Assembly (NCBI RefSeq): GCF_016031625.1
Contig: NZ_JACCHP010000035.1
Coordinates: 24,839-88,838, forward strand
Source: Bradyrhizobium agreste
GTDB taxonomy: Bacteria > Pseudomonadota > Alphaproteobacteria > Rhizobiales > Xanthobacteraceae
DNA: 64,000 bases
Direction: 5' to 3'
The notes beneath the pieces are model-generated. The model saw only the letters and a program-made list of their open reading frames with translations. It was not told the DNA's origin and searched no databases. Positions 24,738 through 32,833 of the stretch are shown one piece after another. Both the position numbers and the translations under genes were made by a program. The stretch's first letter is position 1. The number at the start of each line of letters is the position of its first letter.

Positions 24738-25601
24738 ATGTCCAAAGGCCTGATCGACCTCATCGCGATCCTCGACCTCGAGCAGCTCGAGGTGAACCTG
24801 TTCCGCGGCAACAGCCCGAAGACGAGCTGGCAGCGGGTGTTCGGCGGCCAGGTGATCGGGCAGGCGATGGTCGCGGCCTGCCGCACCGTGGAGGGCCGGC
24901 TGCCGCATTCGCTGCATTGCTACTTCATCCTGCCGGGCGATCCGCAGATCCCGATCATCTATCAGGTCGAGCGCCTGCGCGACGGCAAGAGCTACTCGAC
25001 CCGCCGCGTCACCGCGATCCAGCACGGCAACGCGATCTTCTCGATCATGGTCTCGTTCCACGCCGAGGAGGAGAGTGCGTTCGACCATCAGGACAAGATG
25101 CCTGATGTGCCGCCGCCGGAAAAGCTCACAGCCGAGGAGGTGGCGAAGCAGCCGATGTTCAAGGAGATGCCGGACTTCATCCGCCGGTACTACGAATCCG
25201 ATCGGCCGATCGAGCTGCGCCCGGTCGAGCTCGGCCGTTACTTCGGCCAGAAGATCGACGACGGCCGCATCCACGTCTGGATCAAGACCGCCGCCAAGTT
25301 GCCCGACGACCCGGCGCTGCACATGTGCGCGCTTGCCTATGCCTCGGACTTCTCTCTGCTCGACGCGATCATGGCGCGCTATGGCCGCACGCTGTTCGAC
25401 AAGCGCATGATGCCGGCGAGCCTCGACCACGCGATGTGGTTCCATCGCCCGTTCCGCGCCGACGAATGGCTGCTCTACGCGCAGGATTCGCCGAGCGCGC
25501 AATCGGGCCGCGGCCTGACCCGCGGCTCGATCTTCAAGCCGGACGGCACGCTGGTCGCCTCCGTCGCGCAGGAAGGCTCGGTGCGCGAGCGGAAGGCCTG
25601 A
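24738..25601 (+). CDS. tesB: Acyl-CoA thioesterase II
   Basis: 287 residues, the family size. Two hot-dog domains are present: the first contains VFGGQVIGQAMVAACRTVEG, the second SLDHAMWFHRPFRADEWLLY and GRGLTRGSIFKPDGTLVASV. The Asp, Thr/Ser and Gln of the TesB catalytic network correspond to the D in SLDHAMW, the T in GLTRGS and the Q in VAQEG. It hydrolyses medium- and long-chain acyl-CoA thioesters in the cytosol. The start is the ATG at 24738. Confidence 0.95.
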   Translation: MSKGLIDLIAILDLEQLEVNLFRGNSPKTSWQRVFGGQVIGQAMVAACRTVEGRLPHSLHCYFILPGDPQIPIIYQVERLRDGKSYSTRRVTAIQHGNAIFSIMVSFHAEEESAFDHQDKMPDVPPPEKLTAEEVAKQPMFKEMPDFIRRYYESDRPIELRPVELGRYFGQKIDDGRIHVWIKTAAKLPDDPALHMCALAYASDFSLLDAIMARYGRTLFDKRMMPASLDHAMWFHRPFRADEWLLYAQDSPSAQSGRGLTRGSIFKPDGTLVASVAQEGSVRERKA

Positions 25602-25641
25602 TCGCTTCAAGCGCAGCGGACTGCGCCTGGAGCCATTCAGA

Positions 25642-26529
25642 TCAGGCTGCGAGCGAGCCGCGCGGCGCGAGCTCGGTCTGCGAGGCGAACCAGTTCATGA
25701 TCCAGCGATACACCCACGGGATCGGGATGATCAGGCTGCACAGGATCGCAGCCACGATGCCGCGCCAGAGGATGTCGAGACCCGAGCCCTTGAAAACGAT
25801 CTCGCGCCGCGTGCCTTCGATGTTGCGGCAGAACCAGCGCATCTGGGCCGCGGCCACCCAGGCCCAGCCGATGATGGTGATGATGGAAATCGCGAACAGC
25901 AGATTCCAGCCGATATAGGCCCAGACCGAACCGGTGAAGCTGAGGCCCAGCGGCTGCCCGTTGGAGGCGAGGTTCGCGACCATCCATTTGATCAGCAGCC
26001 AATAGAGCACGATCTGGACGATGAACAGCAAATTGCTGAGCAACTGGCTGCCAACGAAGCCGAGCGCGATCGCCAGAACGATGAAACCGAAAAACCAGGG
26101 CACCAGCGTCATCGCGCTGCCGGTGAAGCTGAGATTGGGTCGCCCGGGGACCTTGATGCAGGGCACGATCCATTTCGTGTACCAGACGAACAGCCACGGC
26201 ACCGGGATGATGAAGCACGAGCCGATCGCCAGCACGAACGTGCGCCAGGTGAAGTCCCAGATGCCGAAATCGACGGCGAGTGATCCGCCGCGCGCTGCGC
26301 CGCCGTAACCACCGGCATTCATCATCGGGGGCCCGCCGCCTGGGACCATCGGCGGCGCACCGCCGCCGATCAGGCCGGGGATTTCGGCAGCCTTCTGCCA
26401 GCCGGTCATGCCCTCGGTCCACACCAGCGTGTCCGGACGCACGATTCCCTGGGCGACGAGATCGCGGAACTGCCCTTCCGGAAAGGGCCCCTGCTGCTTG
26501 CCCTCGGATGCGTAGAACCAATTCGCCAT
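25642..26529 (-). CDS. GYF_2 (DUF4339) domain membrane protein
   Basis: 295 residues. Residues 1-50 are a GYF_2 domain (WFYASEGKQQGPFPEGQF, LVWTEGMTGWQKAAEI) of the DUF4339 type. A Gly/Pro-rich linker follows, then two copies of a membrane module of the DUF898 kind: LSFTGSAMTLVPWFFGF with RPN before it, and LSFTGSVWAYIGWNLL. About six transmembrane segments are visible. GYF_2 domains are thought to bind proline-rich peptides, so this may be a membrane scaffold; the function is unknown. It is convergent with tesB. Confidence 0.85.
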   Translation of the reverse strand: MANWFYASEGKQQGPFPEGQFRDLVAQGIVRPDTLVWTEGMTGWQKAAEIPGLIGGGAPPMVPGGGPPMMNAGGYGGAARGGSLAVDFGIWDFTWRTFVLAIGSCFIIPVPWLFVWYTKWIVPCIKVPGRPNLSFTGSAMTLVPWFFGFIVLAIALGFVGSQLLSNLLFIVQIVLYWLLIKWMVANLASNGQPLGLSFTGSVWAYIGWNLLFAISIITIIGWAWVAAAQMRWFCRNIEGTRREIVFKGSGLDILWRGIVAAILCSLIIPIPWVYRWIMNWFASQTELAPRGSLAA

Positions 26530-26790
26530 GGAACGTCCCCCTCGAACATCTTTATGTACCGGCCGGGACGCTTTGGTTCACGCCTGGGTTCACCGCATCC
26601 ATGCCAAAAATGCATTGTGGAGGATGAACAGCTGCCCTGTACAGAGGCGGCCGTTCACATGACCGCCCTCGGCCAAACGTTTTCTCGCTTCAACCTGCAA
26701 CTTTTTTGTGCCATTTGCCCGGAAAGATGCCAGATTGACGCAGCGCCGTGGACATGCGGCGCAGCGCAATTCCGGGGAATAGGCCTGACC

Positions 26791-27129
26791 ATGAAACTCG
26801 TCGTCGCGATCATCAAACCCTTCAAGCTGGATGAGGTCCGCCAGGCCCTGACGGCGATCGGCGTGCACGGCATGACCGTGACCGAGGTGAAGGGCTATGG
26901 CCGGCAGAAGGGCCACACCGAGATCTATCGCGGTGCCGAATATGTCGTGAACTTCCTTCCCAAGCTGCGCATCGAGATCGCGGTCGCCTCCGACGTCGCC
27001 GACAAGGCGGTCGCCGTGATCACCGCGACGGCCCGCACCGGCCAGATCGGCGACGGCAAGATCTTCGTCACGCCGATCGACCACGCGCTGCGCATCCGCA
27101 CCGGCGAAACCGACAGCGACGCGCTCTGA
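26791..27129 (+). CDS. glnK: PII nitrogen-signalling protein, copy 1
   Basis: 112 residues, standard PII length. The T-loop GHTEIYRGAEYVVNF carries Tyr51, the uridylylation site, and the C-terminal signature is TGQIGDGKIFVTPIDHALRI. PII trimers sense 2-oxoglutarate and ATP/ADP and control the adjacent AmtB. The ATG at 26791 matches the conserved N-terminus MKLVVAIIKPFKLDEV. It is the first gene of the first of two tandem glnK-amtB pairs; its Amt partner starts 79 bases downstream. Confidence 0.96.
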   Translation: MKLVVAIIKPFKLDEVRQALTAIGVHGMTVTEVKGYGRQKGHTEIYRGAEYVVNFLPKLRIEIAVASDVADKAVAVITATARTGQIGDGKIFVTPIDHALRIRTGETDSDAL

Positions 27130-27207
27130 ACCAAACGAATCTGTTTCGATCGCACCGGGCAACGCCGCGACCGCGTGCGACGTAATTTCTATGCCGGGGG
27201 GAATGAC

Positions 27208-28509
27208 ATGGCGGGATTGTTGCGCCGCGCAGCTGTGATGGCTGCGCCAATCGGATTTGTGTCCGTCGTAGCTTCGCCGGCGCAAGCGGCGGAGAGCGGG
27301 ATCAACACCGCCGACACGGCTTGGATGATCGTCGCGACAGCGCTGGTGCTGATGATGACGATCCCGGGGCTCGCACTGTTCTATTCGGGCATGGTGCGCA
27401 AGAAGAACGTGCTCGCCACCATGGCGCAGAGCCTCGCCGCGGTGACGCTGATCTCCATTCTCTGGGTGGCATTCGGCTATTCGCTGTGCTTCGTCGGCGA
27501 CGGCCCCTGGATCGGCACGCTCGATCGCTGGTTTCTCGCCGGCATGACCATGGACAGCGTCAACCCTGCGGCGAAGACGATCCCGGAATCGCTGTTTATG
27601 CTGTACCAGATGACGTTTGCCATCATCACGGTGGCGCTGGTCGCGGGCTCGGTCGCTGACCGCATGCGGTTCTCGGCCTATCTCTTGTTCTCGGTCGCCT
27701 GGTTCATCTTCGTCTACATTCCGCTGGCGCATTGGGTGTGGGGCGGCGGCTTCCTCAACAGGCTGGGCGTGCTCGACTTCGCCGGCGGTCTCGTCGTGCA
27801 TCTGTCGGCCGGCACCGGCGGCCTCGTTGCAGCCAAGGTGATGGGCCGCCGTCACGGCTACGGCACCGAGAATCTCTCGCCATTCGATCTGTCGCTCGCG
27901 GTGATGGGCACGGGCCTGTTGTGGATCGGCTGGTTCGGCTTCAACGGCGGCTCGGCGCTCGAGGCGAACTCACGCGCGGTGATGGCGATCATCGCGACCC
28001 ATCTTGCCGCCTGCGCCGGCGCGCTGACCTGGGGCGCGATCGAATGGTCGACGCGGCGCAAGCCTTCGGTGCTCGGCATGATCTCCGGCGCGGTCGCAGG
28101 TCTCGGCACCATCACGCCGGCCTCGGGCTTCGTCGCACCATGGCACGGCATCGTCATCGGCATCATCGCCGGTGCGATCTGCTACTGGGCCTGTACCTGG
28201 CTGAAGCACCGCTTCGACTACGACGATTCGCTCGACGTCTTCGGCGTCCACGGCATCGGCGGCCTGACCGGCACCCTGCTCGGCGGCGTGTTCGCAACCA
28301 GCGCCATCGGCGGCACCGCCGGCCTGCTGGAGGGCCATCCGCAGCAGCTCCTGATCCAGTTCTATGGGGTCGCCGTCACCTTCGTCTGGTCGGCGGGCGT
28401 CAGCTTCATCCTGCTGAAGCTGGTCGGCCTGTTCGTGCCCTTGCGCGTATCCCGTGAGCACGAGCTCGAGGGGCTGGATATTTCGCAGCATGGTGAAGCC
28501 CTGCAATAG
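27208..28509 (+). CDS. amtB: Ammonium transporter, copy 1
   Basis: 433 residues with about 11 transmembrane segments and a signal-like N-terminus (RRAAVMAAPIGFVSVVASPA). The Amt signature GLALFYSGMVRKKNVL is present, as are both pore histidines in VVHLSAGTGGLVAA and DVFGVHGIGGLTG. The ATG at 27208 follows GGGGGGAA with 6-base spacing; the GTG at 27175 is less likely. The gene follows glnK copy 1, its expected regulator, which blocks the cytosolic pore exit. It is shorter than copy 2 because it lacks that copy's periplasmic insert. Confidence 0.95.
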   Translation: MAGLLRRAAVMAAPIGFVSVVASPAQAAESGINTADTAWMIVATALVLMMTIPGLALFYSGMVRKKNVLATMAQSLAAVTLISILWVAFGYSLCFVGDGPWIGTLDRWFLAGMTMDSVNPAAKTIPESLFMLYQMTFAIITVALVAGSVADRMRFSAYLLFSVAWFIFVYIPLAHWVWGGGFLNRLGVLDFAGGLVVHLSAGTGGLVAAKVMGRRHGYGTENLSPFDLSLAVMGTGLLWIGWFGFNGGSALEANSRAVMAIIATHLAACAGALTWGAIEWSTRRKPSVLGMISGAVAGLGTITPASGFVAPWHGIVIGIIAGAICYWACTWLKHRFDYDDSLDVFGVHGIGGLTGTLLGGVFATSAIGGTAGLLEGHPQQLLIQFYGVAVTFVWSAGVSFILLKLVGLFVPLRVSREHELEGLDISQHGEALQ

Positions 28510-28540
28510 GCGCCGGTGCTACGTAAATACCGTTTTGCTG

Positions 28541-28568
28541 CCCGACACGTGAGCAACATTGTGTCGGG
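28541..28568. promoter_or_regulatory. Perfect hyphenated inverted repeat CCCGACAC/GTGTCGGG
   Basis: CCCGACAC (28541-28548) and GTGTCGGG (28561-28568) pair perfectly around a 12-base spacer. It lies 32 bases after amtB copy 1 and ~150 bases before the sigma54-like promoter of glnK copy 2. It could be an enhancer-type regulator site or an inefficient terminator without a T run; the sequence does not decide. Confidence 0.5.
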
Positions 28569-28583
28569 AGCCTGTCTTGCCCT

Positions 28584-28614
28584 CGTTTTGAGCAGTCGTG
28601 ACCACGTTTTGAGC
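28584..28614 (+). repeat. Tandem CGTTTTGAGC direct repeat, 21-base period
   Basis: CGTTTTGAGC is found at 28584-28593 and again at 28605-28614. The 21-base period is two helical turns, so both copies face the same side of the DNA. It lies upstream of glnK copy 2 between the inverted repeat and the promoter candidate. Confidence 0.6.
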
Positions 28615-28698
28615 GCGACGTAATAGCGCACTCCATTGCAACACTCGCCGAAGGCGAAAACGCCCGTCTTCATAATCCGTTAGGCAATCCGCCTGATC

Positions 28699-28714
28699 TG
28701 GCACGGCATTTGAT
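28699..28714 (+). promoter_or_regulatory. Candidate sigma54 promoter for glnK copy 2
   Basis: TGGCACG (-24) is followed after four bases by TTGAT (-12), against the consensus TGGCACG-N4-TTGCW. The -24 half is perfect; the -12 half has A where C is expected. It is 105 bases upstream of the glnK ATG, a plausible leader for an NtrC-controlled gene. Activator dependence is inference from family knowledge. Confidence 0.6.
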
Positions 28715-28818
28715 TCTAGGGGGCCGGCTGTGCCCGCGTAGTGAAACTTCTCCCTCGTGGCGAACCAGTCGAGAACGCCCGGCCACGTCCGGACCGGGCC
28801 CAAGCGGGGATAGGACCC

Positions 28819-29157
28819 ATGAAAATTGTTATGGCGATCATCAAGCCATTCAAGCTTGAAGAAGTCCGTGACGCCCTGACCGCCATCGGCGTTCACGGTC
28901 TCACGGTGACGGAAGTCAAGGGGTATGGCCGCCAGAAGGGCCATACGGAAATCTATCGCGGCGCCGAATATGCCGTGAGCTTCCTGCCCAAGATCAAGAT
29001 CGAGGTCGCTGTCGCCTCCGACCAGGTCGACAAGACCATCGACGCCATCACGTCCGCGGCGAAAACCGGACAGATCGGCGACGGCAAGATCTTCGTCATC
29101 AACCTCGACCACGCGGTGCGCATCCGCACCGGCGAGGCCGATGCCGCGGCCCTCTGA
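28819..29157 (+). CDS. glnK: PII nitrogen-signalling protein, copy 2
   Basis: 112 residues, about four-fifths identical to copy 1 by eye. Tyr51 is in GHTEIYRGAEYAVSF and the C-terminal signature is TGQIGDGKIFVINLDHAVRI. It differs from copy 1 mainly in the B-loop side (VDKTIDAITSAAK) and C-terminus. The ATG is at 28819. It is followed after 37 bases by amtB copy 2, and the region upstream holds a sigma54-like promoter, so this pair may be the nitrogen-starvation unit. Confidence 0.96.
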   Translation: MKIVMAIIKPFKLEEVRDALTAIGVHGLTVTEVKGYGRQKGHTEIYRGAEYAVSFLPKIKIEVAVASDQVDKTIDAITSAAKTGQIGDGKIFVINLDHAVRIRTGEADAAAL

Positions 29158-29194
29158 TTTCGCGCTCAACCTTATCCAAGCAGGAGTAAACAAT

Positions 29195-30643
29195 ATGACG
29201 TTCAAGCGTCCCTATGGCGCGGGATTGGCGGCTCTCGCAGCCGGCCTGTTCGCTGCGACCGCAGCCTACGCCGAGCCAACGGTCAACAAGGGAGACAACG
29301 CCTGGATGCTGACATCGACAGTGCTGGTGCTGTTGATGACGATCCCCGGCCTCGCGCTGTTCTACGGCGGCCTGGTCCGCTCCAAGAACATGCTCTCGGT
29401 CCTGATGCAGGTGTTCTACACCGTCTGCGTCGTCACCGTGATCTGGGCCGTCTATGGTTACAGCCTCGCCTTCACCGGCGGCTCCGACTTCATCGGCGGC
29501 TTCTCCAAGGCCTTCATGATGGGCGTCACCACCGATTCGAAGGCCGCGACCTTCTCGGTCGACGCCAACATCTCGGAGCTCATCTATGTGTGCTTCCAGA
29601 TGACCTTCGCGGCGATCACGCCCGCCCTCATCGTTGGCGCCTTCGCCGAGCGCATGAAGTTCTCGGCGGTCGCGCTCTTCATTCCGCTCTGGGTCACGCT
29701 GATCTACTTCCCGATTGCGCACATGGTCTGGTACTGGCCGGGCCCGGACGCGATCCAGGACGCGGCCAAGGCGCTCGCTGCGGCGGGTGATGCGGCGGCG
29801 AAGACCGCGGCGCAGGCCAAGCTCGACGAGATCAACGCCGACGCCGGCTGGATCTTCAAGAAGGGCGCCATCGACTTCGCGGGCGGCACCGTCGTGCACA
29901 TCAACGCCGGCATTGCAGGCCTCGTCGGCGCTCTCCTGATCGGCAAGCGCGTCGGCTACGGCAAGGAGCTGATGGCTCCGCACTCGCTGACCATGTCGAT
30001 GATCGGCGCCTCGTTGCTCTGGGTCGGCTGGTTCGGCTTCAACGCCGGCTCCAACCTCGAAGCCAACGGCGGCGCTGCGCTCGCCATGACCAACTCCTTC
30101 GTCGCCACCGCGGCCGCCGCGCTGTCGTGGATGTTCGCGGAGTGGATCATCAAGGGCCATCCCTCCGTGCTTGGCGTCATCTCCGGCGCGGTCGCGGGCC
30201 TGGTGGCCGTCACGCCCGCCGCGGGCTATGCCGGCGTCATGGGCGCGATCGTCCTCGGCCTCGTGGTCGGCGTGGTCTGCCTGTTCTTCTGCACCGTCGT
30301 GAAGAACGCGCTCGGCTATGACGACTCGCTCGACGTGTTCGGCGTGCACTGCATCGGCGGCATTGTCGGCGCCATCGGCACTGGCATCCTGGTGAACCCC
30401 GCCCTCGGCGGCGCCGGCATCATCGACTACACGGCGATCCCGCCGAAGGTTGCCGACTACGACTTCGCCACGCAGATCATCGCCCAGCTCTGGGGCGTCT
30501 GCACCACGCTGGTATGGTCGGGCATCGGTTCGGCGATCCTCTACAAGGTCGTCGACGTGATCGTTGGCCTCCGTGCCAATGTCGAGAGCGAGCGTGAAGG
30601 CCTCGACATCACCGAGCACACCGAGCGCGCCTACAACATGTAA
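29195..30643 (+). CDS. amtB: Ammonium transporter, copy 2
   Basis: 482 residues. The N-terminus is a signal peptide (GLAALAAGLFAATAAYA). The Amt signature GLALFYGGLVRSKNML and the pore histidines in TVVHINAGIAGLVGA and DVFGVHCIGGIVGA are present. Unlike copy 1 it has an Ala-rich periplasmic insert (AAGDAAAKTAAQAKLDEIN) near residue 205. The ATG at 29195 follows AGGAG with 8-base spacing. The gene ends with a strong rho-independent terminator at 30731. Confidence 0.95.
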   Translation: MTFKRPYGAGLAALAAGLFAATAAYAEPTVNKGDNAWMLTSTVLVLLMTIPGLALFYGGLVRSKNMLSVLMQVFYTVCVVTVIWAVYGYSLAFTGGSDFIGGFSKAFMMGVTTDSKAATFSVDANISELIYVCFQMTFAAITPALIVGAFAERMKFSAVALFIPLWVTLIYFPIAHMVWYWPGPDAIQDAAKALAAAGDAAAKTAAQAKLDEINADAGWIFKKGAIDFAGGTVVHINAGIAGLVGALLIGKRVGYGKELMAPHSLTMSMIGASLLWVGWFGFNAGSNLEANGGAALAMTNSFVATAAAALSWMFAEWIIKGHPSVLGVISGAVAGLVAVTPAAGYAGVMGAIVLGLVVGVVCLFFCTVVKNALGYDDSLDVFGVHCIGGIVGAIGTGILVNPALGGAGIIDYTAIPPKVADYDFATQIIAQLWGVCTTLVWSGIGSAILYKVVDVIVGLRANVESEREGLDITEHTERAYNM

Positions 30644-30730
30644 CCCTCTCCTCCCGGCCGCGGTCTCCGCGAGGAGGCCGCGTCCACAACTCCGGTTCGG
30701 GCACATACCCGGCAATGCCCTGACCGTTGA

Positions 30731-30764
30731 GGGGCTCCAGCGCAAGCTGGAGCCCCTTTCTTTT
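30731..30764 (+). terminator. Rho-independent terminator after amtB copy 2
   Basis: An 11-bp perfect stem GGGGCTCCAGC/GCTGGAGCCCC closes a GCAA tetraloop and is followed by TTTCTTTT. It lies 88 bases after amtB and should end the glnK-amtB transcript. Confidence 0.9.
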
Positions 30765-30850
30765 GGTCCGGGCTCGAAAGAAAAAGCATTGCCATTCCGC
30801 GCGGCCGGCGCAGAAATATCGACCATAACGATAACAATCGGGAGGTCGTC

Positions 30851-31255
30851 ATGCGTTTGGAAGGCGGATGCTATTGCGGCGAGGTGCGCTACGTGGCCGA
30901 GGGCGATGCGATGATGCAAGCGCAATGTCATTGCCGTGAGTGCCAGTACATCTCAGGCGGCGCGCCCAACACCTTCATCGCGATGCCGGCAGCCGGCTTC
31001 ACCTACATCACCGGTCAGCCCAAGCAGTTCACGCGCAAGGACCTCGAGCGCGCCGTCACGCGCGAGTTCTGCGCCGAATGCGGCACGCATCTCGTGACCA
31101 AGGTTCCGGGCCTGCCTGCCGCAATCCTGAAAGTCGGCACGCTCGACGAACCGGCGCAGTTCCAGCCGCAGATGGCGATCTACACCTGCGACATGCAGGA
31201 ATTCCACACCATCCCCGCAGGCATGAAGACGTTCGAAAAGTTGCCGGGGCGATGA
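30851..31255 (+). CDS. GFA family protein (CENP-V/GFA zinc-binding domain)
   Basis: 134 residues. The zinc ligands are spread over EGGCYCGEVRY, QCHCRECQYIS and FCAECGTHLV, the pattern of the glutathione-dependent formaldehyde-activating (GFA) family. Few members have a proven activity; GFA itself speeds the formation of S-hydroxymethylglutathione. The ATG is at 30851. The gene follows the terminator of amtB copy 2 and appears to be transcribed alone. Confidence 0.92.
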   Translation: MRLEGGCYCGEVRYVAEGDAMMQAQCHCRECQYISGGAPNTFIAMPAAGFTYITGQPKQFTRKDLERAVTREFCAECGTHLVTKVPGLPAAILKVGTLDEPAQFQPQMAIYTCDMQEFHTIPAGMKTFEKLPGR

Positions 31256-31262
31256 CGGTACG

Positions 31263-31432
31263 CTCGCTCCCCCGCATGCGGGGAGGGCTGGGGAGAGGGT
31301 ACCTCCGCGGTGGGAATCCCCAAGAGGAGGGAGCCCTCACCCGGCGCTTCGCCATAGCCGAGGCTTCGCCTCGGCGTTGCTTGAGAACGGCCGCAAGGCG
31401 GCCTATGCCTCCCCCGCAAGCGGGAGAGGTGA
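31263..31432. repeat. Large palindromic repeat, family E copy 1
   Basis: The element contains CCCGCATGCGGGGAGGGCTGGGGAGAGG near the left and CTCCCCCGCAAGCGGGAGAGGTGA at the right, with CCCTCACCCGGCGCTTCGCC between. A second copy is at 52770-52898. It fills most of the 354-base gap between the GFA gene and the aminotransferase; it has no open frame with family similarity. Confidence 0.85.
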
Positions 31433-31511
31433 CGAAACCAGCCAGTCGCCCCGCATCCCGCTGTTATCCGGCCCCATTATTCCCGCTCTGGACGGACCGG
31501 CTGGCCGATGG

Positions 31512-31528
31512 TTAATCGCGTCTTAACC
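31512..31528 (+). promoter_or_regulatory. CtrA-type box TTAA-N7-TTAACC upstream of the aminotransferase-ftsK unit
   Basis: TTAA (31512-31515), a 7-base spacer TCGCGTC, then TTAACC (31523-31528). This matches the full CtrA consensus TTAA-N7-TTAA of alphaproteobacteria. It lies about 100 bases before the first gene of a unit containing ftsK, a cell-cycle gene regulated by CtrA in Caulobacter. Confidence 0.65.
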
Positions 31529-31609
31529 TCGCCCTATCTATGGTGAACTGAACCGCTTCCCGCCGGCGCCTTCGCGCGACCGGCTGTTCCGAGAGTGCTG
31601 GCGCCCAGA

Positions 31610-32824
31610 ATGGTCATGACCGCTTCATCCCGTGCGCCCCAAGCCAGTGGAAGCTCCACCAACGAACGCTCGCCCTTCGTCCGGCTGAACGAGCTGCTGG
31701 CCCCGCATCAGCCGGGCAAGCCTTTGATTTCGCTTGCGGTCGGCGAGCCCCAGCATCCGGTGCCCGACTTCGTCGGCCCGGTGCTGGCCAAGCACATCGC
31801 CGATTTCGGCCGTTACCCCGCGAACAAGGGCACCGATCCGTTCCGCAACGCCGCCGGGGCATGGCTGTCGACGCGCTTCAAGCTGCCGCGGCCGCTCGAC
31901 CCCGAGAGCGAGATTCTCGTCCTCAATGGCAGCCGCGAGGGGCTGTTCCTCGCCGCGATCGCGGCTGCGCGCTATGTCGGTCCGCGTCCGGGCAAGCCCG
32001 CGATCCTGATGCCGAACCCGTTCTATCCGGTCTACGGCGCGGGCGCGCTTGCGGCCGCTTGCGAGCCGGTCCACCTGCCGACCACGGTCGAGAACGGCTT
32101 CCTGCCCGACCTCGACGCCATCGACGAGGCGACGCTGGCGCGCACGGTGGCATTCTACCTGGCTTCGCCCGCCAATCCGCAGGGCTCGGTCGCGAGGCCC
32201 GACTATTTCAAGCGCTTGAAGCAGCTCGCCGACCGCCATGGCTTCGTGATCCTCAGCGACGAGTGCTATTCCGAGATCTACACCCGCGAGGCTCCGGGCA
32301 GCGCGCTGGAATGCGCCGGCCCCGACTTCACGCGCGTGGTTGCATTCCAGTCGCTATCGAAGCGCTCCAACCTGCCGGGCCTGCGCGTCGGCTTCGCCGC
32401 AGGCGACAAGAGGTTCATCGGCATGTTCCTCGAGCTGCGTAACATCGCAGCGCCCCAGGTGCCGGTGCCCCTGCAGCATGTCGCGACGGTCGCCTATGGC
32501 GACGAGGCGCATGTCGAGGAGAATCGGCGGCTGTACCGGATCAAGTTCGATCTCGCCGAGCAGATCATCGGCAATCGTTACGGCTATCGCCGGCCCGATG
32601 CCGGCTTCTGCGTCTGGCTCAACACCTCCGGGATCGGCGACGACGTGTCGGTGACGCTCAAGTTATTCAGGGAAGCCGGCGTGCGCGTGGTACCCGGCAG
32701 CTTCCTGGCGCGACAGCAGCCTGACGGCTTCAATCCCGGCGCAGGCTATATCCGCCTCGCGCTGGTGCAGGACGGCGAGACCACGGCGCAGGCGCTGCAC
32801 CGGCTGGTCGAGACTCTGGGTTAG
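31610..32824 (+). CDS. PLP-dependent aminotransferase, succinyldiaminopimelate aminotransferase-like
   Basis: About 404 residues of a class I/II aminotransferase. The PLP-binding Lys is in FQSLSKRSNLPGLRVGF, the conserved NPFYPVYGAGA segment precedes it and the Asn in ASPANPQGS contacts the cofactor. The fold and length resemble the N-succinyl-LL-diaminopimelate aminotransferase (DapC) group of rhizobia, which would serve lysine and peptidoglycan synthesis; that specificity is inference. ATGs at 31610 and 31616 are both possible starts. The ftsK gene begins 9 bases downstream, so the two are co-transcribed. Confidence 0.85.
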   Translation: MVMTASSRAPQASGSSTNERSPFVRLNELLAPHQPGKPLISLAVGEPQHPVPDFVGPVLAKHIADFGRYPANKGTDPFRNAAGAWLSTRFKLPRPLDPESEILVLNGSREGLFLAAIAAARYVGPRPGKPAILMPNPFYPVYGAGALAAACEPVHLPTTVENGFLPDLDAIDEATLARTVAFYLASPANPQGSVARPDYFKRLKQLADRHGFVILSDECYSEIYTREAPGSALECAGPDFTRVVAFQSLSKRSNLPGLRVGFAAGDKRFIGMFLELRNIAAPQVPVPLQHVATVAYGDEAHVEENRRLYRIKFDLAEQIIGNRYGYRRPDAGFCVWLNTSGIGDDVSVTLKLFREAGVRVVPGSFLARQQPDGFNPGAGYIRLALVQDGETTAQALHRLVETLG

Positions 32825-32833
32825 GCGGGGCCC

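Noticed and set aside
23248..24753. Plus-strand open frame of 501 codons opposite the UbiH-type gene
   Set aside because: Antisense shadow; the minus-strand gene has the three flavin motifs.
25611..25626. Short hairpin GCGCAG/CTGCGC between tesB and the GYF_2 gene
   Set aside because: A 6-bp stem with no T run is too weak to call a terminator.
26530..26790. Sigma54 promoter for glnK copy 1
   Set aside because: I looked for TGGCAC-N5-TTGC upstream on the + strand and found no acceptable match; the TGCAAC-N6-GTGCCA sequence on the opposite strand has the wrong spacing.
29099..30931. Long minus-strand open frame opposite amtB copy 2
   Set aside because: Low-complexity Asp/His/Arg-rich translation typical of a shadow frame.
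31263..31432. Possible CRISPR-like or tandem repeat array
   Set aside because: The arms are a single palindrome with unique middle, not regular repeats with spacers; the second copy is a separate family member.
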